From Saccoglossus kowalevskii (taxonomy: Eukaryota; Hemichordata; Enteropneusta; Harrimaniidae): 51,187 bases of DNA. A program made the translations under genes and the position numbers. The stretch spans positions 1-51,187 of the forward strand of contig NW_003126881.1 in the NCBI RefSeq assembly GCF_000003605.2, read 5' to 3'. This document shows positions 33,690-46,086 of the stretch, piece after piece. Under the pieces are notes generated by a model that saw only the letters and a list, made by a program, of their open reading frames with translations, did no database searches and was not told the DNA's origin. Each line of letters starts with the position of its first letter. Position 1 is the stretch's first letter.

Positions 33690-34194
33690 TATGGGCTGCT
33701 ACGATTTAGTTTTCTGCAAGATTGCACAAGAACACCAGCTGCACTCAATAAAAAAATACGTCGTGAATACTGTTAGCGGATAAGAATTTGCGAAATTAAA
33801 GAGATAACATTGATGTGCTGGATCAGATGAGTCAGTCAATTAGACAGGAATTTTAGGATCTAGACATATAAAACGCCTTGTGGCACTATAAAAAAAAACG
33901 CAAAATACTATTACATAAAATACCAAGGAATAAGGCATGTGACATCGAATCACATAATTGCGGTCCGAGTCACATTGTGGTCATATGGCGATGCAATAAT
34001 TGTGTGTGCTGCAAAATTGAACTGCTACACCTGTCACAGCCAAACATGCAACTATTTCAAGATTAAATTTAGCAGGTGCAAATTCGCAAATTCGAAAAAT
34101 ATGGGGATGTGCAGAACCCAACGACTTATTCAATTATCCAGGTAAATAGGAATTCGTAAAAAAATTAGATGGCACAGGATGAAGATGTACTTAA

Positions 34195-34267
34195 GACTCC
34201 GTGGTCTAATGGATAAGGCGTCTGACTTCGAATCAGAAGATTGCGGGTCCGAGTCCCGTCGGGGTCG
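34195..34267 (+). tRNA. tRNA-Arg(UCG), C11T T55C
   Basis: Same pair of changes as at 18101. The preceding half B has the same TTCGAAAAATATGG mark. Confidence 0.55.
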
Positions 34268-34761
34268 TATTGGCTGCTACGATTTAGTTTTCTGCAAGAT
34301 TGCACAAGAACACCAGCTGCACTCAATAAAAAAATACGTCGTGAATACTGTTAGCAGATAAGAATTTGCGAAATTAAAGAGATAACATTGATGTGCTGGA
34401 TCAGATGAGTCAGTCAATTAGACAGGAATTTTAGGATCTAGACATATAAAACACCTTGTGGCACTATAAAAAAACGCAAAATACTATTACATAAAATACC
34501 AATGAATATGGAATGTGACATCGAATCACATAATTGCGGTCCGAGTCACATCGTGGTCGTATGGCGACGCAATAATTGTGTGTTCTGCAAAATTGAACTG
34601 CTACACCTGTCACAGCCAAACATGCAACTATTACAAGAATAAATTTAGCAGGTGCAAATTCGCAAATATGGGGATGTACAGAACCAAACGACTTATTCAA
34701 TTATTCAGGTAAATAGGAATTCGTAAAAAAATTAGATGGCACAGGATGAAGATGTACTTAA

Positions 34762-34834
34762 GACTCCGTGCCCTAATGGATAAGGCGTCTGACTTCGAAT
34801 CAGAAGATTGCGGGTTCGAGTCCCGTCGGGGTCG
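34762..34834 (+). tRNA. tRNA-Arg(UCG), G10C
   Basis: G10C breaks the G10-C25 pair and makes the A box TGCCCTAATGG. The rest is consensus. Confidence 0.6.
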
Positions 34835-35328
34835 AATGGGCTGCTACGATTTAGTTTTCTGCAAGATTGCACAAGAACACCAGCTGCACTCAATAAAAAA
34901 ATACGTCGTGAATACTGTTAGCGGATAAGAATTTGCGAAATTAAAGAGATAACATTGATGTGCTGGATCAGATGACTCAGTCAATTAGACAGGAATTTTA
35001 GGATCTAGACATATAAAACACCTTGTGGCACTATAAAAAAACGCAAAATACTATTACATAAAATACCAACGAATAAGGCATGTGACATCGAATCACATAA
35101 TTGCGGTCCGAGTCACATCGTGGTCGTATGGCGACGCAATAATTGTGTGTTCTGCAAAATTGAACTGCTACACCTGTCACAGCCAAACATGCAACTATTT
35201 CAAGAATAAATTTACCAGGTACAAATTCGCAAATATGGGGATGTGCAGAACCCAACGACTTATTCAATTATCCAGGTAAATAGGAATTCGTAAAAAAATT
35301 AGATGGCACAGGTAGAAGATGTACTTAA

Positions 35329-35402
35329 GACTCTGTGGCCTAATGGATAAGGCGTCTGACTTCGAATCAGAAAGATTGCGGGTCCGAGTCCCGTCGGGGT
35401 CG
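35329..35402 (+). tRNA. tRNA-Arg(UCG), 74 nt, C6T T55C
   Basis: An extra A lies in the variable loop (CAGAAAGATT). C6T and T55C are also present. The leader reads CAGGTAGAAG instead of CAGGATGAAG. Confidence 0.5.
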
Positions 35403-35895
35403 TATGGGCTGCTACGATTTAGTTTTCTGCAAGATTGCACAAGAACACCAGCTGCACTCAATAAAAAAATACGTCGTGAATACTGTTAGCGGATAAGAAT
35501 TTGCGAAATTAAAGAGATAACATTGATGTGCTGGATCAGATGAGTCAGTCAATTAGACAGGAATTTTAGGATCTAGACATAAAACACCTTGTGGCACTAT
35601 AAAAAAACGCAAATTACTATTACATAAAATACCAATGAATAAGGCATGTGACATCGAATCACATAATTGCGGTCCGAGTCACATCGTGGTCGTATAGCGA
35701 CGCAATAATTGTGTGTTCTGCAAAATTGAACTGCTACACCTGTCACAGCTAAACATGCAACTATTTCAAGAATAAATTCACCAGGTGCTAATTCGCAAAT
35801 ATGGGGATGTGCAGAACTCAACGACATATTCAATTATTCAGGTAAATGGGAATTCGTAAAAAAAATTAGATGGCACAGGATGAAGATGTACTTAA

Positions 35896-35968
35896 GACTC
35901 CGTGGCCTAATGGATAAGGCGTCTGACTTCGAATCAGAAGATTGCGGGTTCGAGTCCCGTCGGGGTCG
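35896..35968 (+). tRNA. tRNA-Arg(UCG), consensus
   Basis: Exact consensus. The 3' flank is of the short CACTTAATAAATACTG form. Confidence 0.92.
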
Positions 35969-36449
35969 TATTGGCTGCTACGATTTAGTTTTCTGCAAGA
36001 TTGCACAAGAACACCAGCTGCACTTAATAAATACTGTTAGCTGATAAGAATTTGCGAAATTAAAGAGATAACATTGATGTGCTGGATCAGATGAGTCAGT
36101 AAATTATACAGGAATTTTAGGATCTAGACATATAAAACACCTTGTGGCACTATAAAAAAAAACGCAAAATACTATTACATAAAATACCAACGAATAAGGC
36201 ATGTGACATTGAATCACATAATTGCGGTCCGAGTGACATTGTGGTCATATGGCGATGCAATAATTGTGTGTTCTGCAAAATTGAACTGCTACACCTGTCA
36301 CAGCCAAACATGCAACTATTTCAAGAATAAATTTAGCAGGTGCAAATTCGCAAATATGGGGATGTGCAGAACCCAATGACTTATTCAATTATCCAGGTAA
36401 ATAGGAATTCGTAAAAAAATTAGATGGCACAGGATGAAGATGTACTTAA

Positions 36450-36522
36450 GACTCCGTGGCCTAATGGATAAGGCGTCTGACTTCGAATCAGAAGATTTCG
36501 GGTTCGAGTCCCGTCAGGGTCG
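36450..36522 (+). tRNA. tRNA-Arg(UCG), G49T G67A
   Basis: T-stem pair 49-65 and acceptor pair 6-67 are lost. The flank has an extra C (GGGCCTGC). Confidence 0.58.
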
Positions 36523-37016
36523 TATGGGCCTGCTACGATTTAGTTTTCTGCAAGATTGCACAAGAACACCAGCTGCACTCAATAAAAAAATACGTCGTGA
36601 ATACTGTTAGCGGATAATAATTTGCGAAATTAAAGAGATAACATTGATGTGCTGGATCAGATGAGTCAGTCAATTAGACAGGAATTTTAGGATCTAGACA
36701 TAAAACACCTTGTGGCACTATAAAAAAACGCAAATCACTATTACATAAAATACCAATGAATAAGGCATGTGACATCGAATCACATAATTGCGGTCCGAGT
36801 CACATCGTGGTTGTATAGCGACGCAATAATTGTGTGTTCTGCAAAATTGAACTGCTACACCTGTCACAGCTAAACATGCAACTATTTGAAGAATAAATTC
36901 ACCAGGTGCTAATTCGCAAATATGGGGATGTGCAGAACTCAACGACATATTCAATTATTCAGGTAAATAGGAATTCGTAAAAAAAATTAGATGGCACAGG
37001 ATGAAGATGTACTTAA

Positions 37017-37089
37017 GACTCCGTGGCCTAATGGATAAGGCGTCTGACTTCGAATCAGAAGATTGCGGGTTCGAGTCCCGTCGGGGTCG
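37017..37089 (+). tRNA. tRNA-Arg(UCG), consensus
   Basis: Exact consensus with intact terminator. Confidence 0.92.
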
Positions 37090-37580
37090 TATTGGCTGCT
37101 ACGATTTAGTTTTCTGCAAGATTGCACAAGAACACCAGCTGCACTCAATAAAAAAATACGTCGTAAATACTGTTAGCGGATAAGAATTTGCGAAATTAAA
37201 GAGATAACATTGATGTGCTGGATCAGATGAGTCAGTCAATTATACAGGAATTTTAGGATCTAGACATAAAACACCTTGTGGCACTATAAAAAAACGCAAA
37301 GCACTATTACATAAAATACCAACGAATAAGGCATGTGACATCGAATCACATAATTGCGGTCCGAGTCACATCGTGGTCGTATAGCGACGCAATAATTGTG
37401 TGTTCTGCAAAATTGAACTGCTACACCTGTCACAGCTAAACATGCAACTATTTCAAGAATAAATTCACCAGGTGCTAATTCGCAAATATGGGGATGTGCA
37501 GAACCCAACGACTATTCAATTATCCAGGTAAATAGGAATTCGTAAAAAAATTAGATGGCACAAGATGAAGATGTACTTAA

Positions 37581-37653
37581 GACTCCGTGGCCTAATGGAT
37601 AAGGCGTCTGACTTCGAATCAGAAGATTGCGGGTTCGAGTCCCGTCGGGGTCG
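37581..37653 (+). tRNA. tRNA-Arg(UCG), consensus
   Basis: Exact consensus, leader CACAAGATG, short 3' flank form. Confidence 0.92.
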
Positions 37654-38135
37654 TATTGGCTGCTACGATTTAGTTTTCTGCAAGATTGCACAAGAACACC
37701 AGCTGCACTTAATAAATACTGTTAGCGGATAAGAATTTGCGAAATTAAAGAGATAACATTGATGTGCTGGATCAGATGAGTCAGTAAATTATACAGGAAT
37801 TTTAGGATCTAGACATATAAAACACCTTGTGGCACTATAAAAAAAAAACGCAAAATACTATTACATAAAATACCAACGAATAAGGCATGTGACATCGAAT
37901 CACATAATTGCGGTCCGAGTGACATTGTGGTCATATGGCGATGCAATAATTGTGTGTTCTGCAAAATTGAACTGCTACACCTGTCACAGCCAAACATGCA
38001 ACTATTTCAAGAATAAATTTAGCAGGTGCAAATTCGCAAATATGGGGATGTGCAGAACCCAACGACTTATTCAATTATCCAGGTAAATAGGAATTCGTAA
38101 AAAAATTAGATGGCACAGGATGAAGATGTACTTAA

Positions 38136-38208
38136 GACTCCGTGGCCTAATGGATAAGGCGTCTGACTTCGAATCAGAAGATTGCGGGTTCGAGTCCCGT
38201 CGCGGTCG
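38136..38208 (+). tRNA. tRNA-Arg(UCG), G68C
   Basis: G68C gives a C5-C68 mismatch in the middle of the acceptor. Otherwise consensus. Confidence 0.65.
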
Positions 38209-38703
38209 TATGGGCTGCTACGATTTAGTTTTCTGCAAGATTGCACAAGAACACCAGCTGCACTCAATAAAAAAATACGTCGTGAATACTGTTAGCGGAT
38301 AATAATTTGCGAAATTAAAGAGATAACATTGATGTGCTGGATCAGATGAGTCAGTCAATTAGACAGGAATTTTAGGATCTAGACATAAAACACCTTGTGG
38401 CACTATAAAAAAAACCGCAAAATACTATTACATAAAATACCAACGAATAAGGCATGTGACATCGAATCACATAATTGCGGTCCGAGTCACATCGTGGTCG
38501 TATAGCGACGCAATAATTGTGTGTTCTGCAAAATTGAACTGCTACACCTGTCGCAGCTAAACATGCAACTATTTCAAGAATAAATTCACCAGGTGCTAAT
38601 TCGCAAATATGGGGATGTGCAGAACTCAACGACATATTCAATTATTCAGGTAAATAGGAATTCGTAAAAAAAATTAGATGGCACAGGATAAAGATGTACT
38701 TAA

Positions 38704-38776
38704 GACCCCGTGGCCTAATGGATAAGGCGTCTGACTTCGAATCAGAAGATTGCGGGTTCGAGTCCCGTCGGGGTCG
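38704..38776 (+). tRNA. tRNA-Arg(UCG), fully paired acceptor stem
   Basis: This is the second C4 copy (GACCCCG/CGGGGTC). All arms are fully paired except the ordinary G49-U65 wobble. The leader has GGATAAAG and the 3' flank is the short form, so it is not a copy of the unit at 2102. Confidence 0.95.
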
Positions 38777-39259
38777 TATTGGCTGCTACGATTTAGTTTT
38801 CTGCAAGATTGCACAAGAACACCAGCTGCACTTAATAAATACTGTTAGCGGATAAGAATTTGCGAAATTAAAGAGATAACATTGATGTGCTGGATCAGAT
38901 GAGTCAGTAAATTATACAGGAATTTTAGGATCTAGACATATAAAACACCTTGTGGCACTATAAAAAAAAAACGCAAAATACTATTACATAAAATACCAAC
39001 GAATAAGGCATGTGACATCGAATCACATAATTGCGGTCCGAGTGACATTGTGGTCATATGGCGATGCAATAATTGTGTGTTCTGCAAAAATTGAACTGCT
39101 ACACCTGTCACAGCCAAACATGCAACTATTTCAAGAATAAATTTAGCAGGTGCAAATTCGCAAATATGGGGATGTGCAGAACCCAACGACTTATTCAATT
39201 ATCCAGGTCAATAGGAATTCGTAATAAAATTAGATGGCACAGGATGAAGATGTACTTAA

Positions 39260-39332
39260 GACTCCGTGGCCTAATGGATAAGGCGTCTGACTTCGAATCA
39301 GAAGATTGCGGGTTCGAGTCCCGTCGGGGTCG
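39260..39332 (+). tRNA. tRNA-Arg(UCG), consensus
   Basis: Exact consensus. The preceding half B has one extra A (GCAAAAATTG) and GGTCAATAGG before the leader. Confidence 0.92.
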
Positions 39333-39816
39333 TATGGGCTGCTACGATTTAGTTTTCTGCAAGATTGCACAAGAACACCAGCTGCACTTAATAAATACTG
39401 TTAGCGGATAAGAATTTGCGAAATTAAAGGGGTAACATTGATGTGCTGGATCAGATGAGTCAGTAAATTATACACGAATTTTAGGATCTAGACATATAAA
39501 ACACCTTGTGGCACTATAAAAAAAAACACGCAAAATACTATTACATAAAATACCAAAGAATAAGGCATGTGACATCGAATCACATAATTGCGGTCCGAGT
39601 GACATCGTGGTCGTATAGCGACGCAATAATTGTGTGTTCTGCAAAATTGAACTGCTACACCTGTCACAGCTAAACATGCAACTATTTCAAGAATAAATTC
39701 ACCAGGTGCTAATTCGCAAATATGGGGATGTGCAGAACTCAACGACATATTCAATTATTCAGGTAAATAGGAATTCGTAAAAAAAATTAGATGGCACAGG
39801 ACGAAGATGTACTTAA

Positions 39817-39890
39817 GACTCCGTGGCCTAATGGATAAGGCGTTTGACTTCGAATCAGAAGATTGCGGGTTCGAGTCCCTGTCGGGGTCG
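39817..39890 (+). pseudogene. tRNA-Arg(UCG), 74 nt, T-stem insertion
   Basis: Same CCCTGTCGGGG insertion and GGACGAAG leader as at 23141, plus C28T (wobble with G42). Confidence 0.62.
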
Positions 39891-40372
39891 TATTGGCTGC
39901 TACGATTTAGTTTTCTGCAAGATTGCACAAGAACACCAGCTGCACTTAATAAATACTGTTAGCGGATAAGAATTTGCGAAATTAAAGAGATAACATTGAT
40001 GTGCTGGATCAGATGAGTCAGTAAATTATACAGGAATTTTAGGATCTAGACATATAAAACACCTTGTGGCACTATAAAAAAAAACGCAAAATACTATTAC
40101 ATAAAATACCAACGAATAAAGCATGTGACATCGAATCACATAATTGCGGTCCGAGTCACATCGTGGTCGTATGGCGACGCAATAATTGTGTGTTCTGCAA
40201 AATTGAACTGCTACACCTGTCACAGCCAAACATGCAACTATTTCAAGAATAAATTCACCAGGTGCTAATTCGCTAATATGGGGATGTGCAGAACCCAACG
40301 ACATATTCAATTATCCAGGTAAATAGGAATTCGTAAAAAAAATTAGATGGCACAGTATGAAGATGTACTTAA

Positions 40373-40445
40373 GACTCCGTGGCCTAATGGATAAGGCGTC
40401 TGACTTCGAATCAGAAGATTGCGGGTTCAAGTCCTGTCGGGGTCG
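40373..40445 (+). tRNA. tRNA-Arg(UCG), G57A C63T
   Basis: Same gene and TTTTCTGGAAG flank as at 25943. The half B before it shares GAATAAAGC and TTCGCTAATATGG. Confidence 0.75.
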
Positions 40446-40938
40446 TATTGGCTGCTACGATTTAGTTTTCTGGAAGATTGCACAAGAACATCAGCTGCAC
40501 TCAATAAAAAAATACGTCGTGAATACTGTTAGCGGATAAGAATTTGCGAAATTAAAGAGATAACATTGATGTGCTGGATCAGATGAGGCAGTCAATTAGA
40601 CAGGAATTTTAGGATCTAGACATAAAACACCTTGTGGCACTATAAAAAAACGCAAAACACTATTACATAAAATACCAATGATTAAGGCATGTGACATCGA
40701 ATCACATAATTGCGGTCCGAGTCACATCGTGGTCGTATGGCGACGCAATAATTGTGTGTTCTGCAAAATTGAACTGCTACACCTGTCACAGCCAAACATG
40801 CAACTATTTCAAGAATAAATTCACCAGATGCTAATTCGCAAATATGGGGATGTGCAGAACCCAACGACATATTCAATTATCCAGGTAAATAGGAATTCGT
40901 AAAAAAAAATAGATGGCACAGGGTGAAGATGTACTTAA

Positions 40939-41011
40939 TACTCCGTGGCCTAATGGATAAGGCGTCTGACTTCAAATCAGAAGATTTCGGATTCGAGTCC
41001 CGTCGGGGTCG
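40939..41011 (+). tRNA. tRNA-Arg-derived copy, anticodon UCA, hybrid
   Basis: The loop CTTCAAA gives anticodon TCA, with G1T, G49T and G53A as at 12519. C66 is normal and the 3' flank is TATAGGCTGCTGCG, the flank of the 16457 and 28590 cassette. The switch lies between residue 53 and the gene end. Expression is doubtful because of the G53A B-box change. Confidence 0.6.
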
Positions 41012-41503
41012 TATAGGCTGCTGCGATTTAGTTTTCTGCAAGATTGCACAAGAACACCAGCTGCACTCAATAAAAAAATACGTCGTGAATACTGTTAGCG
41101 GATAATAATTTGCGAAATTAAAGAGATAACATTGATGTGCTGGATCAGATGACTCAGTCAATTAGACAGGAATTTTAAGATCTAGACATAAAACACCTTG
41201 TGGCACTATAAAAAAACGCAAAACACTATTACATAAAATACCAATGAATAAGGCATGTGACATCGAATCACATAATTGCGGTCCGAGTCACATCGTGGTC
41301 GTATGGCGACGCAATAATTGTGTGTTCGCAAAATTGAACTGCTACACCTGTCACAGCTAAACATGCAACTATTTCAAGAATAAATTCACCAGGTGCTAAT
41401 TCGCAAATATGGGGATGTGCAGAACTCAACGACATATTCAATTATTCAGGTAAATAGGAATTCGTAAAAAAAATTAGATGGCACAGGATGAAAATGTACT
41501 TAA

Positions 41504-41576
41504 AACTCCTTGGCCTAATGGATAAGGCGTCTGACTTCGAATCAGAAGATTGCGGGTTCGAGTCCCGTCGGGGTCG
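41504..41576 (+). tRNA. tRNA-Arg(UCG), G1A G7T
   Basis: Third copy of the G1A G7T type, with GATTGAACAAG and the short 3' flank. Confidence 0.55.
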
Positions 41577-42618
41577 TATTGGCTGCTACGATTTAGTTTT
41601 CTGCAAGATTGAACAAGAACACCAGCTGCACTTAATAAATACTGTTAGCGGATAAGAATTTGCGAAATTAAAGAGATAACATTGATGTGCTGGATCAGAT
41701 GAGTCAGTAATTATACAGGAATTTTAGGATCTAGACATATAAAACACCTTGTGGTACTATAAAAAAACAACGCAAAATACTATTACATAAAATACCAACG
41801 AATAAGGCATGTGACAACGAATCACATAATTGCGGTCCGAGTGACATTGTGGTCATATGGCGATGCAATAATTGTGTGTTCTGCAAAATTGAACTGCTAC
41901 ACCTGTCACAGCCAAACATGCAACTATTTCAAGAATAAATTTAGCAGGTGCAAAATCGCAAATATGGGGATGTGCAGAACCCAACGACTTATTCAATTAT
42001 CCAGGTAAATAGGAATTCGTAAAAAAATTAGATGGCACAGGATGAAGATGTACTTAAGACTCCGTGGCCTAATGGATAAGGCGTCTGACTTCGAATCAGA
42101 AGATTGCGGGTTCGAGTCCCGTCGGGGTCGTATTGGCTGCTACGATTTAGTTTTCTGCAAGATTGAACAAGAACACCAGCTGCACTTAATAAATACTGTT
42201 AGCGGATAAGAATTTGCGAAATTAAAGAGATAACATTGATGTGCTGGATCAGATGAGTCAGTAATTATACAGGAATTTTAGGATCTAGACATATAAAACA
42301 CCTTGTGGTACTATAAAAAAACAACGCAAAATACTATTACATAAAATACCAACGAATAAGGCATGTGACAACGAATCACATAATTGCGGTCCGAGTGACA
42401 TTGTGGTCATATGGCGATGCAATAATTGTGTGTTCTGCAAAATTGAACTGCTACACCTGTCACAGCCAAACATGCAACTATTTCAAGAATAAATTTAGCA
42501 GGTGCAAAATCGCAAATATGGGGATGTGCAGAACCCAACGACTTATTCAATTATCCAGGTAAATAGGAATTCGTAAAAAAATTAGATGGCACAGGATGAA
42601 GATGTACTTAAGACTCCG
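41511..42618 (+). repeat. Two adjacent near-identical 554-bp units
   Basis: 41511-42064 and 42065-42618 share the rare marks GATTGAACAAG, GTCAGTAATTATACAG, GTGGTACTAT, AAACAACGC, GACAACGAATC and GCAAAATCGC. The boundary falls inside the tRNA after residue 7, because the first copy alone has G1A and G7T. Confidence 0.85.
42058..42130 (+). tRNA. tRNA-Arg(UCG), consensus
   Basis: Exact consensus, with the GATTGAACAAG flank of the preceding unit. Confidence 0.92.
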
Positions 42619-42684
42619 TGGCCTAATGGATAAGGCGTCTGACTTCGAATCAGAAGATTGCGGGTTCGAGTGCCGTCGGGGTCG
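42612..42684 (+). tRNA. tRNA-Arg(UCG), B-box C61G
   Basis: Third copy of the C61G type with TATTTGCTGC flank. Confidence 0.6.
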
Positions 42685-43176
42685 TATTTGCTGCTACGAT
42701 TTAGTTTTCTGCAAGATTGCACAAGAACACCAGCTGCACTCAATAAAAAAATACGTCGTGAATACTGTTAGCGGATAAGAATTTGCGAAATTAAAGAGAT
42801 AACATTGATGTGCTGGATCAGATGAGTCAGTCAATTAGACAGGAATTTTAGGATCTAGACATAAAACACCTTGTGGCACTATAAAAAAACGCAAAACACT
42901 ATTACATAAAATACCAACGAATAAGGCATGTGACATCGAATCACATAATTGCGGTCCGAGTCACATTGTGGTCATATGGCGATGCAATAATTGTGTGTTC
43001 TGCAAAATTGAACTGCTACACCTGTCACAGCCAAACATGCAACTATTTCAAGAATAAATTTACCAGGTACAAATTCGCAAATATGGGGATGTGCAGAACC
43101 CAACGACTTATTCAATTATCCAGGTAAATAGGAATTCGTAAAAAAATTAGATGGCACAGGATGAAGATGTACTTAA

Positions 43177-43249
43177 AACTCCGTGGCCTAATGGATAAGG
43201 CGTCTGACTTCGAATCAGAAGATTGCGGGTTCGAGTCCCGTAGGGGTCG
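43177..43249 (+). tRNA. tRNA-Arg(UCG), G1A C66A
   Basis: Both terminal acceptor pairs are lost (1-72 and 7-66). The flank has CTGCTATGATT. Confidence 0.52.
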
Positions 43250-43741
43250 TATGGGCTGCTATGATTTAGTTTTCTGCAAGATTGCACAAGAACACCAGCT
43301 GCACTCAATAACAAAATACATCGTGAATACTGTTAGCGGATAAGAATTTGCGAAATTAAAGAGATAACATTGTTGTGCTGGATCAGATGACTTAGTCAAT
43401 TAGACAGGAATTTTAGGATCTAGACATAAAACACCTTGTGGCACTATAAAAAAACGAAAAACACTATTACATAAAATACCAACGAATAAGGCATGTGACA
43501 TCGAATCACATAATTGCGGTCTGAGTCACATTGTGGTCATATGGCGATGCAATAATTGTGTGTTCTGCAAAATTGAACTGCTACACCTGTCACAGCCAAA
43601 CATGCAACTATTTCAAGAATAAATTTACCAGGTACAAATTCGCAAATATGGGGATGTGCAGAACCCAACGACTTATTCAATTATCCAGGTAAATAGGAAT
43701 TCGTAAAAAAATTAGATGGCACAGGATGAAGATGTACTTAA

Positions 43742-43814
43742 GACTCCGTGGCCTAATGGATAAGGCGTCTGACTTCGAATCAGAAGATTGCGGGTCCGAG
43801 TCCCGTCGGGGTCG
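43742..43814 (+). tRNA. tRNA-Arg(UCG), T55C
   Basis: Only T55C. Stems are complete but U55 and the B box are changed. Confidence 0.58.
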
Positions 43815-44317
43815 TATGGGCTGCTATGATTTAGTTTTCTGCAAGATTGCACAAGAACACCAGCTGCACTCAATAAAAAAATACGTCATGAATACTGTTA
43901 GCGGATAAGAATTTGCGAAATTAAAGAGATAACATTGATGTGCTGGATCAGATGAGTCAGTCAATTAGACAGGAATTTTAGGATCTAGACTTATAAAACA
44001 CCTTGTGGCACTATAAAAAAAACGCAAAATACTATTACATAAAATACCAAGGAATAAGGCATGTGACATCGAATCACATAATTTTGGTCCGAGTCACATT
44101 GTGGTCATATGGCGATGCAATAATTGTGTGTTCTGCAAAATTGAACTGCTACGCCTGTCACAGCCAAACATGCAACTATTTCAAGAATAAATTTAGCAGG
44201 TGCTAATTCGCAAATTTGCAAATATGGGGATGTGCAGAACACAACGACTTATTCAATTATCCAGGTAAATAGGAATTCGTAAAAAAATTAGATGGCACAG
44301 GATGAAGATGTACTTAA

Positions 44318-44390
44318 GACTCCGTGGCCTAATGGATAAGGCGTCTGACTTCGAATCAGAAGATTGCGGGTCCGAGTCCCGTTGGGGACG
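44318..44390 (+). tRNA. tRNA-Arg(UCG), T55C C66T T71A
   Basis: T71A gives an A2-A71 mismatch and C66T a wobble. T55C is also present. Confidence 0.5.
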
Positions 44391-44885
44391 TATGGGCTGC
44401 TACGATTTAGTTTTCTGCAAGATTGCACAAGAACACCAGCTGCACTCAATAAAACAATACGTCGTGAATACTGTTAGCGGATAAGAATTTGCGAAAATAA
44501 AGAGATAACATTGATGTGCTGGATCAGATGAGTCAGTCAATTAGACAGGAATTTTGGGATCTAGACATATAAAACACCTTGTGGCACTATAAAAAAAACG
44601 CAAAACACTATTACATAAAATACCAACGAATAAGGCATGTGACATCGAATCACATAATTGCGGTCCGAGTCACATTGTGGTCATATGGCGATGCAATAAT
44701 TGTGTGTTCTGCAAAATTGAACTGCTACACCTGTCACAGCCAAACATGCAACTATTTCAAGAATAAATTTACCAGGTACAAATTCGCAAATATGGGGATG
44801 TGCAGAACCCAACGACTTATTCAATTATCCAGGTAAATAGGAATTCGTAAAAAAATTAGATGGCACAGGATGAAGATGTACTTAA

Positions 44886-44958
44886 GACTCTGTGGCCTAA
44901 TGGATAAGGCGTCTGACTTCGAATCAGAAGATTGCGGGTCCGAGTCCCGTCGGGGTCG
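44886..44958 (+). tRNA. tRNA-Arg(UCG), C6T T55C
   Basis: Same changes as at 31401 and 33052. Confidence 0.55.
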
Positions 44959-45461
44959 TATGGGCTGCTACGATTTAGTTTTCTGCAAGATTGCACAAGA
45001 ACACCAGCTGCACTCAATAAAAAAATACGTCGTGAATACTGTTAGCGGATAAGAATTTGCGAAATTAAAGAGATAACATTGATGAGCTGGATCAGATGAG
45101 TCAGTCAATTAGACAGGAATTTTAGGATCTAGACATATAAAACACCTTGTGGCACTATAAAAAAAACGCAAAATACTATTACATAAAATACCAAGGAATA
45201 AGGCATGTGACATCGAATCACATAATTTTGGTCCGAGTCACATTGTGGTCATATGGCGATGCAATAATTGTGTGTTCTGCAAAATTGAACTGCTACGCCT
45301 GTCACAGCCAAACATGCAACTATTTCAAGAATAAATTTAGCAGGTGCAAATTCGCAAATTCGCAAATATGGGGATGTGCAGAACCCAACGACTTATTCAA
45401 TTATCCAGGTAAATAGGAATTCGTAAAAAAAGTAGATGGCACAGGATGAAGATGTACTTAA

Positions 45462-45534
45462 GACTCCGTGGCCTAATGGATAAGGCGTCTGACTTCGAAT
45501 CAGAAGATTGCGGGTCCGAGTCCCGTTGGGGTCG
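45462..45534 (+). tRNA. tRNA-Arg(UCG), T55C C66T
   Basis: Sister of the copy at 44318 without T71A. The following AATAAAACAATACG is shared. Confidence 0.55.
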
Positions 45535-46029
45535 TATGGGCTGCTACGATTTAGTTTTCTGCAAGATTGCACAAGAACACCAGCTGCACACAATAAAACA
45601 ATACGTCGTGAATACTGTTAGCGGATAAGAATTTGCGAAATTAAAGAGATAACATTGATGTGCTGGATCAGATGAGTCAGTCAATTAGACAGGAATTTTG
45701 GGATCTAGACATATAAAACACCTTGTGGCACTATAAATAAAACGCAAAATACTATTACATAAAATACCAACGAATAAGGCATGTGACATCGAATCACATA
45801 ATTTTGGTCCGAGTCACATTGTGGTCATATGGCGATGCAATAATTGTGTGTTCTGCAAAATTGAACTGCTACACCTGTCACAGGCAAACACGCAACTATT
45901 TCAAGAATAAATTTAGCAGGTGCAAATTCGCAAATATGGGGATGTGCAGAACCCAACGACTTATTCAATTATCCAGGTAAATAGGAATTCATAAAAAAAT
46001 TAGATGGCACAGGATGAAGATGTACTTAA

Positions 46030-46086
46030 GACTCCGTGGCCTAATGGATAAGGCGTCTGACTTCGAATCAGAAGATTGCGGGGTCG
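46030..46086 (+). pseudogene. tRNA-Arg(UCG) pseudogene, T arm deleted
   Basis: A 16-nt deletion joins GCGGGG to TCG, as at 417. The B box is absent. Confidence 0.9.
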
